This document shows, piece after piece, positions 1 through 7,748 of a stretch of 64,000 nucleotides of DNA. The stretch covers positions 7,756 to 71,755 of the forward strand of contig JBDKRG010000038.1 in NCBI GenBank assembly GCA_039683515.1, read 5' to 3'. A program made the position numbers and the translations under genes. The notes under the pieces were generated by a model. It saw only the letters and a list, made by a program, of their open reading frames with translations, made no database searches and was not told the DNA's origin. The stretch's first letter is position 1, and the number at the start of each line of letters is the position of its first letter. The stretch is from JAJFUE01 sp039683515 (lineage in GTDB: Bacteria; Sumerlaeota; Sumerlaeia; MVZB01).

Positions 1-211
1 ACTTCTCGAGCGACTCTTCGCCGTGCTTGACGGCGTCGAAGATGGCCTGGCGCGAAACCCCCTGTTCGCGGGCGATCTCGCCGAACGACATGTCCTGCTC
101 GAAGTAGCGCTGCATGAACGAGCGCTGTTTTTCGGTCAGCAGCCCGCCGTAGACGTCGAGCAGCAGGCTCATGCGGTAACGTTTCTGTGCCGAGACGACT
201 TGCGAAGCCAC
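1..211 (-). CDS. ylxM: YlxM-type putative DNA-binding protein (partial, C-terminus off the window)
   Basis: The minus strand gives an open frame starting at GTG 211 (or ATG 172) and running off the left edge. It reads RMSLLLDVYGGLLTEKQ, then RSFMQRYFEQDMSFGEIA and a helix-turn-helix GVSRQAIFDAVKHGEESLEK. This matches the UPF0122/YlxM family, small sigma-70 region-4-like proteins usually encoded just before ffh (signal recognition particle). In the family the RM-LL--YG-LLT-KQ block lies about ten residues into the protein, so the upstream GTG is plausible, but no strong ribosome site decides between the two starts. If context is conserved, ffh should lie just beyond the left edge. Family assignment is fairly firm; function in the cell is not well established for the family. 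Confidence 0.75.
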   Translation of the reverse strand, partial: MASQVVSAQKRYRMSLLLDVYGGLLTEKQRSFMQRYFEQDMSFGEIAREQGVSRQAIFDAVKHGEESLEK

Positions 212-233
212 GAGGCAGCCTTTCTTATTGAAA

Positions 234-256
234 GTCGGGCCAGAGCCCCGACCTAC
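234..256 (-). repeat. GTAG-footed REP-like palindrome
   Basis: On the minus strand this reads GTAGGTCGGGGCTCTGGCCC followed by GAC: a GTAG foot, then a stem GTCGGG/CCCGAC. It resembles the palindrome at 55411-55433 and belongs with the GTAG elements at 9811, 27168 and 28203. Confidence 0.6.
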
Positions 257-540
257 CACATGCATGTCAAAGCCGAATGCTTTACATGCTTGGACAATAG
301 GATAGCTAAGCGGCAGGGGCAAAGTCAATTGAAACAAATAAACAAAACAACCCCGCGATTCATCGCTTGTCACTCCCCCAATTTTTCGGCCCCGGCGGGG
401 CCGGCGCGAGTAGCCCCCGGCGAAGCGAAGCGCCGCCGGGGGTCAGGATGCCATCCAACACGCGCCCCGGCGGGGCGCCCGCGACATCAGGCTTGCGAGC
501 GCCCGCTTCGAGGCGCGATGACTGTCAACCGAAAGCACAA

Positions 541-568
541 AAACACCCCCGCGTTCGGATCGCGGGGG
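541..568 (-). terminator. Rho-independent terminator of the sigma/membrane-protein operon
   Basis: Perfect 8-bp GC stem, CCCCCGCG (546-553) with CGCGGGGG (561-568) and a 7-base loop. In the leftward reading the stem is followed by TGTTTTTGTG, a U-rich tail. It lies about 155 bases after the stop of the membrane protein gene at 724. Confidence 0.65.
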
Positions 569-678
569 GCTGAATCAAGCGATAAAAGATTCTACAACGA
601 TAATTTAATATCCAATCGCCGGCGAGGGCGCCGGCGCCACATTGCATCCGGCTGTTCTACAGAGTGGCTTTCTGAAGT

Positions 679-704
679 GTGGGGCCGGCGCCCCCGCCGG
701 CCAT
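679..704 (+). repeat. REP-type palindrome, GTGG foot, GGCCGGCG stem
   Basis: Reads GTGGGGCCGGCG, a short CCC centre, then CGCCGGCCAT. Near-identical copies occur at 5634-5657 (inside dinG), 13472-13497, 54417-54441 and 55315-55343. The GTGG/GTAG foot before a GC stem is the known signature of REP elements mobilised by REP-associated tyrosine transposases. Confidence 0.8.
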
Positions 705-723
705 TCTATGAGGTCCATCAGGT

Positions 724-2355
724 TTAATGTCTCGATGAATCAGGAAAATACTCGGGCAAGGCTTTTTCGATCTGGGCGAGGTCGATCGCACGGCCATCCT
801 TCCAGGCGCTGACGGTCAGGTCGGAGACGCTCTTCAGAAGGCGGTAGTTTTTGGATTGCGTGCTGCCCTCGATCATCACCCGGTGAGGGCCGTTGAGCCA
901 TTGGATGACCTCGTCCATGTGGCCGTTGGCCTTGGCCAGCTCGGCGTAGCGCAGGAGCCAGCGAATGTAGTTTTCGGGCTTTTCGCCAGTGTTTCTCGCC
1001 AAATTGATGGATGAACTGGAGGCGCCGTGGAACGCCGTCCGCTCCTCGAATTCGGCGAACGAGTTCCATGTCGAGCGGGTGAACCCGGACGCCCAGATCG
1101 CGTCGCCGACAAGCTCCTGGAAGTTGTCCGCCGTGAATTCCTCCGTGACACGCAGCGGAATGTTTACCCTGACCTGCGGTTGGGTCTTATACAAGTCGCA
1201 TGCAAGCGAATAGACACGCTGGCGCCAGTTCGGGCCCTTGGCCGCGCCGGACAGGTACAAATCGAGATCGTTGGGGAACCAGCACACCCATGTCAGTCGC
1301 TCGCCCGGCTTTTCGTAATTCACATTGAGGAAGCCGAGGCCGTACAACCGGCAGTCGTCGCACATGAGCATTGGCGCGGCGATCGGCGGCATGGACCCGT
1401 CCGGCGTGCGCTCGACGATGCAGGCCACGACCTCGCCGCGCGGGCCGATCATGACGTTGCGCAGCTCGATCGTGAAATCGTTGCGGTTGACGATCATCAC
1501 GCCGGGCTTGTCGAACCGCGCCCGGGCGGCGGTCACGTCGCGGACCTGGTCCGGCCCCGGGAGCGCGACGGCCAGTTTTTCGTCCGGAATGACGGGGTCG
1601 TAATCGATCTCCATCGCGCCGCAGGCGATCATCTTGCCGTCGTCGGGGTGCTCCCAATCCATGTCCCATTCATACATCTGGACGATCCGGTTGGTCTCCT
1701 TGTCGGCCAGGAAATGGCGGGTATGGTATGGCTGTTTGCCCGCCATGTAGCGGACTTCCCAGACCTGCACGGCGCGGCCCTTGTAGGTCGCGTCGGGCTG
1801 TTTCGTGACCTCGGTCTGGCGGTGGGTGGTGCCGATCGCGCCCTGCAGTTCCGTGAGCAGGTCCTTGAGGCCGGCCTGCGAGGCGAGCACGTCGTCCATC
1901 GTCTGCGCGCGGACGATGACCGGCAGGCGGTCGAGCAGCCATGTTTTCTGGTTCTCATTGTATAAAACCGGCTTGCCGTCCCGGTACTGGATCAACTTGC
2001 CGTCGCGCAGGAAAACTTCGCCCGAGGGGATCGGCTTGTTGTTGCGCACCGTGTAGATCGTCGCGTGGAACGTCTCCCCCATGGCCGCAAGCGTCTGCTC
2101 GATCACTTCGGCGAGGCTGGCCTGCGGCGAGCTGGCGAGCATGAAACACAGCCCCGCGACGAGCAGCACGGTCGCCGCCGACGCCGACGCCCAGCGCATC
2201 GGCGTGAGCCAGCGGGCCGGCTGCGGATCGCAACGCGGCGGCTGAGCGGCCGCGGCGACGACTTCGCGCTCCAGGGCCTCGCGGTGCGCAGGATTTTCAA
2301 AGATTGGAAGGGTTTCCTGATCAGCCAGAATCCGTTCAATATTTTCGGGCTTCAT
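724..2355 (-). CDS. Membrane protein co-encoded with ECF sigma factor (putative anti-sigma / sensor)
   Basis: A 543-residue protein starting at ATG 2355, whose ATG overlaps the sigma gene's TGA (ATGA), so the two are translationally coupled. A longer frame to 2421 exists but would run deep into the sigma gene. Residues 1-50 are cytoplasmic and charged (MKPENIERILADQE...); one hydrophobic segment follows at about 55-75 (SAATVLLVAGLCFMLASS). The rest is probably periplasmic, and its first part (GEVFLRDGKLIQYRDGKPV, later VWEVRYMAGKQPYHTRHFLAD) resembles LolA-like beta-sheet domains found in anti-sigma partners. I see no HxxxCxxC zinc anti-sigma motif. Role as anti-sigma factor is inferred from the coupling and topology only. 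Confidence 0.75.
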   Translation of the reverse strand: MKPENIERILADQETLPIFENPAHREALEREVVAAAAQPPRCDPQPARWLTPMRWASASAATVLLVAGLCFMLASSPQASLAEVIEQTLAAMGETFHATIYTVRNNKPIPSGEVFLRDGKLIQYRDGKPVLYNENQKTWLLDRLPVIVRAQTMDDVLASQAGLKDLLTELQGAIGTTHRQTEVTKQPDATYKGRAVQVWEVRYMAGKQPYHTRHFLADKETNRIVQMYEWDMDWEHPDDGKMIACGAMEIDYDPVIPDEKLAVALPGPDQVRDVTAARARFDKPGVMIVNRNDFTIELRNVMIGPRGEVVACIVERTPDGSMPPIAAPMLMCDDCRLYGLGFLNVNYEKPGERLTWVCWFPNDLDLYLSGAAKGPNWRQRVYSLACDLYKTQPQVRVNIPLRVTEEFTADNFQELVGDAIWASGFTRSTWNSFAEFEERTAFHGASSSSINLARNTGEKPENYIRWLLRYAELAKANGHMDEVIQWLNGPHRVMIEGSTQSKNYRLLKSVSDLTVSAWKDGRAIDLAQIEKALPEYFPDSSRH

Positions 2356-3002
2356 CTCTCGCTCCCTTTCGTGGGCTGGAGTCGCGCGGCCAGTTTTCGC
2401 AGTCCGTGGTAAAGGCGCCATTTGACCAGCCCGACGTTGCTGCCGGTGACGCGCGCGATCTCCTTGAGCGAGAGGCCTTCGAAATAGCGCAGCGTAACAG
2501 CGTCCTGGTATTTGAGGGGAAGCCCGTCAATGGCGTCGTGAAGCGCCTTGAATCGTTCCAGTTGGATCAGCCGCTCGGATTGGGATAATCCCGTGTCGGC
2601 CAGAAAATCGATTAAATTGGCTTCGCCTGATTGGGCGCCGTCGATACTGACGACGCGGACCTTGTTCCGTCTGCGCAGGCAATCTGTGATTTCGTTGACG
2701 AGGATGCTGAACAGCCATGATGAAAACGGGCGGCCCGTCCAGCGGTAGCGCGGCAGGTTGGCAACCATCTTCAGGAACGTCGCGGCCGTGACATCCTCGG
2801 CCTCGGCCACGCGCATCAGCCGCCGCATGGCGTAGTTGAACAGTCGGTCATAATAGATGCGGTAGAGCTCGGCCATGGCGTCCGGATCGACCACGGCCCG
2901 CTCGATGAGTTCCCGCCCCGCTTCACGGCGCCGATCGACGGCCGCGGCCCCTTCGCCCGCGCCCACCATCCCGGCCATGAACTCGCCTTGATCGCCGATC
3001 AT
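2352..3002 (-). CDS. RNA polymerase ECF-type sigma factor
   Basis: A 216-residue sigma-70 family protein. Region 2 is visible at about 45-115 (YRIYYDRLFNYAMRRLM ... AEDVTAATFLKMVANLPRY ... GRPFSSWLFSILVNEITDCLRRR) and region 4 at about 150-205 (LPLKYQDAVTLRYFEGLSLKEI, then VTGSNVGLVKWRLYHGLRKL), with no regions 1 or 3, as expected for ECF factors. It has a 40-residue N-terminal extension. GAGAGG lies six bases before the ATG at 3002. The stop overlaps the start of the downstream membrane protein, its likely regulator. The membrane gene at 3057-3797 lies 54 bases upstream on the same strand and may share the transcript. Confidence 0.92.
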   Translation of the reverse strand: MIGDQGEFMAGMVGAGEGAAAVDRRREAGRELIERAVVDPDAMAELYRIYYDRLFNYAMRRLMRVAEAEDVTAATFLKMVANLPRYRWTGRPFSSWLFSILVNEITDCLRRRNKVRVVSIDGAQSGEANLIDFLADTGLSQSERLIQLERFKALHDAIDGLPLKYQDAVTLRYFEGLSLKEIARVTGSNVGLVKWRLYHGLRKLAARLQPTKGSER

Positions 3003-3056
3003 CTCCAGCCTCTCACCATTGCTAACGGGATCGGGGCCGGGAAGTTAGAAATAAAT

Positions 3057-3797
3057 TTAAAGCCGTTTGCGTTCACAGAACCGCTGCTGGCGAATGTATT
3101 TGGGGATAAATAAGATCATCAACGGCAGGCAGATTCCGCCCATGAAGAGAAGCATCACGACGTCTTCGTTATCGATCAAGTCATACCTGATCGTGATCAA
3201 CCCGATGGCCGGCACGGCGGCGGCGAACACAATCAGAAAAATCATCTCTCCCATCCATTTCATCCACGTCGTCGGATCGGACCAGACGAGCGTCGATTTT
3301 TCGCGCCAGTCGTCGTAGCCGAACGGCTCGGCAAGGCGCTCGCGCACCAGCTTGTAAACGTCCCAAATATCCTTGATCCGCATGCTCGAACTCGTCATCC
3401 ATATGCTTTGGTTGGGCATGACGATTTTCTCGCCGCTTGCGCCGACGAGCACCATCGGCGTCCATTTGACTTTCGCGATTTCGTCCCACGCGAGCCGAAC
3501 CGTCGCGCCGCGCCGAGGCTCGAACGAGACGCCCTGCGCGTCGATCGTCCACGTGCCGCGTGGACTCATCAGGTAAATGAGACCAAACGAACCCAATGTT
3601 AACGTAAATATAAACGCGATGAATAAGACGGCGTTCAGGGCATCGGGGCGCCTGGCCGGTTCCGCGCCGAAATACGCGAATGGCAGAATGACCGCGAGGA
3701 ACGCCTGGATGGCAATGAGACCCAGCCACCCCTGGCGCCGCGCCTTCGGCGACTCGGTGGTGATCACGATCGGTTCGCTGGGCTCTGCACTCTGCAT
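3057..3797 (-). CDS. Membrane protein with PH-like cytoplasmic segment, function unknown
   Basis: 246 residues from ATG 3797 (an 18-residue upstream extension is possible but starts in repeat DNA). Four likely membrane helices: about 25-44 (WLGLIAIQAFLAVILPFAYF), 55-78, 180-200 (MIFLIVFAAAVPAIGLITI) and 212-232. Between the second and third pair is a soluble part, GTWTIDAQGVSFEPRRGATV ... LAWDEIAKVKW, with the strand pattern of PH-like/YcxB-type domains (a membrane-protein domain that senses or shields). I do not recognise a specific family. Base composition is lower in GC than the neighbours. It sits between rsmA and the ECF sigma gene, all minus strand. Confidence 0.75.
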   Translation of the reverse strand: MQSAEPSEPIVITTESPKARRQGWLGLIAIQAFLAVILPFAYFGAEPARRPDALNAVLFIAFIFTLTLGSFGLIYLMSPRGTWTIDAQGVSFEPRRGATVRLAWDEIAKVKWTPMVLVGASGEKIVMPNQSIWMTSSSMRIKDIWDVYKLVRERLAEPFGYDDWREKSTLVWSDPTTWMKWMGEMIFLIVFAAAVPAIGLITIRYDLIDNEDVVMLLFMGGICLPLMILFIPKYIRQQRFCERKRL

Positions 3798-3836
3798 TGA
3801 TACTACTTCGCCCCTTCGCTGAAAGATCGAATTTTT

Positions 3837-3926
3837 GCGCTGAAGGCGCAAGAGAATATAGCCTGGGGCGGAGCGAAGCGCAGCCCCAGGTTACGAATCC
3901 ATATCGACCGAAGCGCTGAAAGCGCG
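3837..3926. repeat. Palindromic intergenic module (GCGCTGAAGGCGC / CCTGGGG...CCCCAGG)
   Basis: Three palindromes in a row: GCGCTGAAGGCGC (3837-3849), CCTGGGGC...GCCCCAGG (3862-3890, ends pair perfectly, core GGAGCGAAGCG) and AAGCGCTGAAAGCGCG (3911-3926). The same module recurs at 39331-39390 and, inverted, at 39481-39545. Confidence 0.75.
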
Positions 3927-3946
3927 AAAGAAAGCTGTCAAACCGA

Positions 3947-4819
3947 TCACGACTCGCGCAGTATCCGGAACATCCGCCTGAACTCCTCGGGCCGGAGCAT
4001 TTCGGCGCGGGTGTTTTCGTCGTGGCCGATTTTTTCCAAGGCGGCGGTGGCCAGCTCCTTCATGCCCGGCACGCCGAGCCGCGCCGCCAGCGAATTGACC
4101 ATCTTCTTGCGCCGTTGGTTGAACGCGGCGTCGATGAATTTCGACAGGCCGGGCCATTCCTCGGCCGTCGGTTGCTCTTCGGCCGCGACCGGCTCGAACG
4201 ACACGACCGTGGCGTCGACCTCCGGCGGCGGCGAGAACCGGCGCGCCGGGACTTCCATCAGCCGCGACGCGCGCCACCACATCGCGAGCTTCACGCTGAG
4301 CACGCCGTAATCCTTGCGTCCCGGGGGGCTCACGATCCGGTCGGCGACCTCGCGCTGGACCATGAACACCATCCGCGACCACGGCAGCCCCGGCCCGCAC
4401 TGGTCGAACAACAGCGGCGAGGTGATCTGAAACGGCAGGTTGCCGGTCAGCTGCATGCGCGTCAGGTTCAGCTCCGCGGCGCGCTCGCGCGCGATCTCGA
4501 CCAGATTGATCCGCATCGCGTCGCCATAAACAAATTGCACCGACAGGGCCGTGCCGAACGCGTCGGCGTGGATCGGCTTGAGCCGTTCATCCAATTCGAT
4601 CGCGGTGACGGCGCCCGCCCGCGCCGCTAAATTCGTCGTGAGATAACCGGGCCCGGCGCCGATCTCGACGACGTGCGAATCGGGCCCGGCCTGAACGTCG
4701 TCGGCGATCCGCCCGAGCAGTTGTTCATCGATCAGGAAATGCTGCCCCAACCGCCGGGTCTGATGGATGCCCTTGAGCTTGAGCTGGAGCTTGAGGAAGT
4801 CGATGGTGGGCAGGGACAT
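3947..4819 (-). CDS. rsmA: 16S rRNA dimethyladenosine transferase (KsgA/RsmA)
   Basis: 290 residues, the normal size. It dimethylates two adjacent adenines in the 3'-terminal hairpin of 16S rRNA (A1518/A1519 in E. coli), using S-adenosylmethionine, late in small-subunit assembly. Visible motifs: LGQHFL at 24-29 (family GQNFL), SAM motif I VVEIGAGPGYLT at about 50-61, acidic AIELDERL, motif GDAMRI, and catalytic NLPFQIT (family NLPY) at about 127. The C-terminal RNA-binding helical domain is present (FSPPPEVDATVVSFEP ... FNQRRKKMVNSLAARLG). ATG 4819 follows TATTTTC-type spacer DNA without a strong Shine-Dalgarno site. It lies 89 bases after dinG. Confidence 0.96.
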   Translation of the reverse strand: MSLPTIDFLKLQLKLKGIHQTRRLGQHFLIDEQLLGRIADDVQAGPDSHVVEIGAGPGYLTTNLAARAGAVTAIELDERLKPIHADAFGTALSVQFVYGDAMRINLVEIARERAAELNLTRMQLTGNLPFQITSPLLFDQCGPGLPWSRMVFMVQREVADRIVSPPGRKDYGVLSVKLAMWWRASRLMEVPARRFSPPPEVDATVVSFEPVAAEEQPTAEEWPGLSKFIDAAFNQRRKKMVNSLAARLGVPGMKELATAALEKIGHDENTRAEMLRPEEFRRMFRILRES

Positions 4820-4840
4820 TTTTTATCCATTTCATATGAA

Positions 4841-4892
4841 CCACTGAGACACGGAGACTCGGAGAATTCTCCGTGCCTCAGTGTCTCCGTGG
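4841..4892. repeat. Imperfect inverted repeat CCACTGAGACACGGAG...CTCCGTGG
   Basis: A 25-base arm (from 4841) pairs with a 25-base arm (to 4892) at about 21 of 25 positions across a short AATTC centre. It fills the space between the dinG stop and the rsmA start and could form a strong RNA hairpin. Confidence 0.7.
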
Positions 4893-4908
4893 TGAAAATT
4901 TGTTTCAA

Positions 4909-7590
4909 TCAATATTCCAATCCGTCCGCATCAAAGAAACTTCTCATGGAGTGGAGAACCTCATCCCCGCCGACGCAATGAATGTTTTGCGTCGGCAGGC
5001 TGCGCAGGAACATCCTGCCGTAATGCCGCGTGTTGACGCGGCGGTCGCAGATGAGCACCACGCCCCGGTCGCCGCGGTGGCGGATCAACCTCCCGAATCC
5101 CTGCCTGAACCGGATCACCGCCTGCGGCACGATCATGTGGTAAAACGGGTCGAGCCCCTTGCGGCGCAGTTCCTCGATCCGCGCCTCGACGAGCGGCTCG
5201 CCGGGAACCCCGAACGGCAGGCGCGTCAGCACCAGGCACGACAATGCCTCGCCCTGGAAGTCGACCCCTTCCCAGAAACTCGACGTCGCGAACAATACCG
5301 AGCCGATCTCGCGGCGGAACGATTCGGTCAGCAGCGTGCGGCTCGCGGTTCCCTGGCGCAGGCACGGGTAGCCGAGGTCCTCCAGTTGCGGCGCGAGGCG
5401 CTTGTGGACGCGATCGAGCAACGAATACGCCGTGAACAGGATCATCGCCCGCCCGCGCGAGATCTCGAGCGCGGGCGCAAGGAACCCGCTCAGCGCCCCT
5501 TCGAATTCCGCCGCGGTCGGCTCGGGCAGGTCCATCGGCACGCCGACGTAGACCTGCCGGTCGTAGTCGAACGGGTTGTCGAGCGCCATCGTGCGCAGCG
5601 GCCGCGCCGCCGGCCCCGTGTCGTTTTCGGAAAGGCCGGCGGGGGCGCCGGCCCCACATTGGTCGACCTGGGCGCTCGGCTGCATCGCGTTCTGGCCGAC
5701 GACGCCGAGGAGGAACGGATCGTCCGCCCCGACCTGGCGCAGGAAGTAATCGAACCGCCGCTCGACGGTGAGCGTCGCCGACGTCATCACGACCGTGTGG
5801 TGGCGGCGCAGGACGTTTTCGCGCAGCGAGGCGGTGACGTCGAGCGGCGCGATGCACCACGTCACTTCCGGGCCGCGGCGGCTCTCGGGCCGGCGCCGAT
5901 ACTCGATCCAGCGGCAGTGGCCGTCCGTGTCGCCGATGAACCGCATGAGCCGCGCGGCGACCGACTCGACCTTGTTGATCGCCGACTGCAGCTCGAGGAT
6001 CGGCGTGGCTTCCTCGGGCGTGGCGTCCTCGAGGAACCGCGAGAGAATCTTTTCCACCTCGCGCAGCTTCTCGACGTACTGGCGCGCGGCCGTGAGCACG
6101 GCCCTGAGAGGCGCGTCCCCCTCATCCTCCCACCACGCGGGCGCGTTCGTCTCCTCGATCCGCTTCTTGATCTCGACCGGCCGGTTGAGCGGCACGTTGG
6201 ACTCGCGGTCGAGCGCGTCGGCCAGGCGCTCGGTCGCCTCGTCCATCGCGTGCACCACTTCGCCGTGGAGCACCGGCAGCTCGCGCATCAGCTTGAGCAG
6301 CAATTCGTCGTGCTCGGACGCGGTGACCGGCCACAATTTTTCGTGAATTCTATTTGATAAAAAATTCAACAATCCATCGCCCGTCTTCGGCGCCATGAGC
6401 CGGCGCATCGCGTAGCGCAGCGCCCCGCGCCCCGCCCGCGCGCCGAAATACTCCGTCGCCACGGGCTCCAGGTTGTGCGCCTCGTCGACGATCACGCGGT
6501 GATACGACGGCAGGACGGCGGTCGCCGACCAGTTGCCGGTCTCGGCCCGGATCGCGATGTCGGCCATCATCAGGTGATGGTTGACCACAAGGATGTTGGC
6601 GCGCGCGGCGCGGCGGCGCGCGTTGTAGAAAAAGCATTTCTGGTAATGCGGGCAGCGCGTGCGCAGGCAGTTGTCCCCCTCGCTCGCGACCGATTCCCAC
6701 ACGTCCTCGTCGGGCCGGAACGGCAGATCGTCGCGCCCGCCGTCGCGCGTCGTCTTGACCCACGCCTGGATCTCGACGAGCTGCTCGTCCTTCTCGCCGA
6801 GGACGATGAACCCGGCGTGATTCTTGAGGTATTCGGCCTTGCGCAGGCACAAATAATTGTTGCGCCCCTTCATGAGCGTGGCTTCGAACTTGAGCCCCGA
6901 CGACTGCAGGATCGTCGGCAGGTCCTTCTCGATGAGCTGCTCCTGCAGGTTGATCGTGCCCGTGGAGACGACGACCTTTTCCTGGTTGCGCAGCGACCAC
7001 GCGATCGCCGGCAGCAGGTACGCGAGCGACTTGCCGGTGCCGGTGCCGGCCTCGATGACGGCGAGGCCGTCGCGGTTGAACGCCTCGGCGACGGCCGTGA
7101 GCATCTGGCCCTGCTGCGGCCGGTCCTCGTAGCCGTCCATCGACTCGGCGATCCGCCCGCCGGGCCGCAGCCAGTTGGCGAGCGCCTCGGCGTCGATCGG
7201 CTCGAGCCCCGGCCGCTTCATGGCCTTCACCACGACGCGCACCGCCGAGCAGTCGTTGTTGACGATGTAGGAGCCGATCCCCTGGCCGCCGAGCTCGCTG
7301 CTCACCGCGATGTCGGCGTCGGAGGGCTCGAGATTGCCCGACGGGTGGTTGTGGATGACGATGTCGCCGGGCCGGGCGTATTGCATGAGGGCCGGGACGG
7401 CGCGCTTGTTGCCGAACGCGTAGGCCTCGACTTCCTCGATGCGCAGCGCCGAGTCGAGCCGGGCGATGAAATAGACCTCGGCCCCGCCGACGTCGGCGAT
7501 CTCGCGCCGGATCTGCTCGCGGCACTCGGGCAAAATCAGCGCGTCGAGCCGGTCGGTTGAAATGGCGGGGGTGGGCTGGGAGTCGGACAT
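4909..7590 (-). CDS. dinG: DinG/XPD-family helicase with N-terminal JAB (RadC-like) domain
   Basis: 893 residues. Residues 1-125 form a JAB/MPN-type domain like that of RadC: IVIHNHPSGNLEPSDAD at 78-93 carries the HxHPSG...SxxD zinc signature. Residues 150-893 are a superfamily-2 XPD/DinG helicase: Walker A EAGTGTGKS (180-188), four cysteines expected to hold a 4Fe-4S cluster (C248, C308, C313, C319), Walker B/DEAH VIVDEAHN (367-374), and a C-terminal helicase domain with SSFWEGVDFQGE and QGFGRLIRHRGDRG. DinG proteins unwind 5'-tailed DNA, D-loops, R-loops and G-quadruplexes. Residues 644-652 (CGAGAPAGL) are encoded by an in-frame REP palindrome (5634-5657). A GAGG sits five bases before the ATG, just after a leader hairpin (7599-7623). 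Confidence 0.93.
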   Translation of the reverse strand: MSDSQPTPAISTDRLDALILPECREQIRREIADVGGAEVYFIARLDSALRIEEVEAYAFGNKRAVPALMQYARPGDIVIHNHPSGNLEPSDADIAVSSELGGQGIGSYIVNNDCSAVRVVVKAMKRPGLEPIDAEALANWLRPGGRIAESMDGYEDRPQQGQMLTAVAEAFNRDGLAVIEAGTGTGKSLAYLLPAIAWSLRNQEKVVVSTGTINLQEQLIEKDLPTILQSSGLKFEATLMKGRNNYLCLRKAEYLKNHAGFIVLGEKDEQLVEIQAWVKTTRDGGRDDLPFRPDEDVWESVASEGDNCLRTRCPHYQKCFFYNARRRAARANILVVNHHLMMADIAIRAETGNWSATAVLPSYHRVIVDEAHNLEPVATEYFGARAGRGALRYAMRRLMAPKTGDGLLNFLSNRIHEKLWPVTASEHDELLLKLMRELPVLHGEVVHAMDEATERLADALDRESNVPLNRPVEIKKRIEETNAPAWWEDEGDAPLRAVLTAARQYVEKLREVEKILSRFLEDATPEEATPILELQSAINKVESVAARLMRFIGDTDGHCRWIEYRRRPESRRGPEVTWCIAPLDVTASLRENVLRRHHTVVMTSATLTVERRFDYFLRQVGADDPFLLGVVGQNAMQPSAQVDQCGAGAPAGLSENDTGPAARPLRTMALDNPFDYDRQVYVGVPMDLPEPTAAEFEGALSGFLAPALEISRGRAMILFTAYSLLDRVHKRLAPQLEDLGYPCLRQGTASRTLLTESFRREIGSVLFATSSFWEGVDFQGEALSCLVLTRLPFGVPGEPLVEARIEELRRKGLDPFYHMIVPQAVIRFRQGFGRLIRHRGDRGVVLICDRRVNTRHYGRMFLRSLPTQNIHCVGGDEVLHSMRSFFDADGLEY
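5634..5657 (-). repeat. REP palindrome inserted in frame inside dinG
   Basis: On the minus strand it reads GTGGGGCCGGCGCCCCCG followed by CCGGCC, identical over the stem to the intergenic copy at 679-704. It encodes CGAGAPAGL within the C-terminal helicase half of DinG without breaking the frame. Confidence 0.9.
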
Positions 7591-7598
7591 AAGGCCTC

Positions 7599-7623
7599 AC
7601 ACCTGCCGCTACGCGGCAGGTGT
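7599..7623 (-). promoter_or_regulatory. Leader hairpin immediately before the dinG ribosome site
   Basis: Perfect 11-bp stem ACACCTGCCGC / GCGGCAGGTGT with a three-base loop, ending nine bases before the dinG ATG and two bases before its GAGG ribosome site. It could act on translation initiation or simply be another palindromic repeat; there is no U-tract. Confidence 0.5.
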
Positions 7624-7748
7624 TGGAGCCACCTTAGCACACGATTTCATGATTTTGAGAAACAAAATCAGGCCCCGCGCGTCTAATGTATTTGAATGTA
7701 GCCGCTTACGCTGCCGCCGAAGATTCAATGAATTGAGAAACGAGTAAA

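Larger units (their letters stand above)
212..723. other. Intergenic region with several palindromes
   Basis: No gene is supported in these 512 bases. Contents seen: a GTAG-footed palindrome (234-256), an AT-richer stretch (about 270-370) that may hold the ylxM promoter, a GC hairpin with arms 414-422 and 434-442, a terminator hairpin (546-568) for the leftward gene, an AT-rich patch (595-620), and a GTGG-footed REP palindrome (679-704). Confidence 0.6.
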
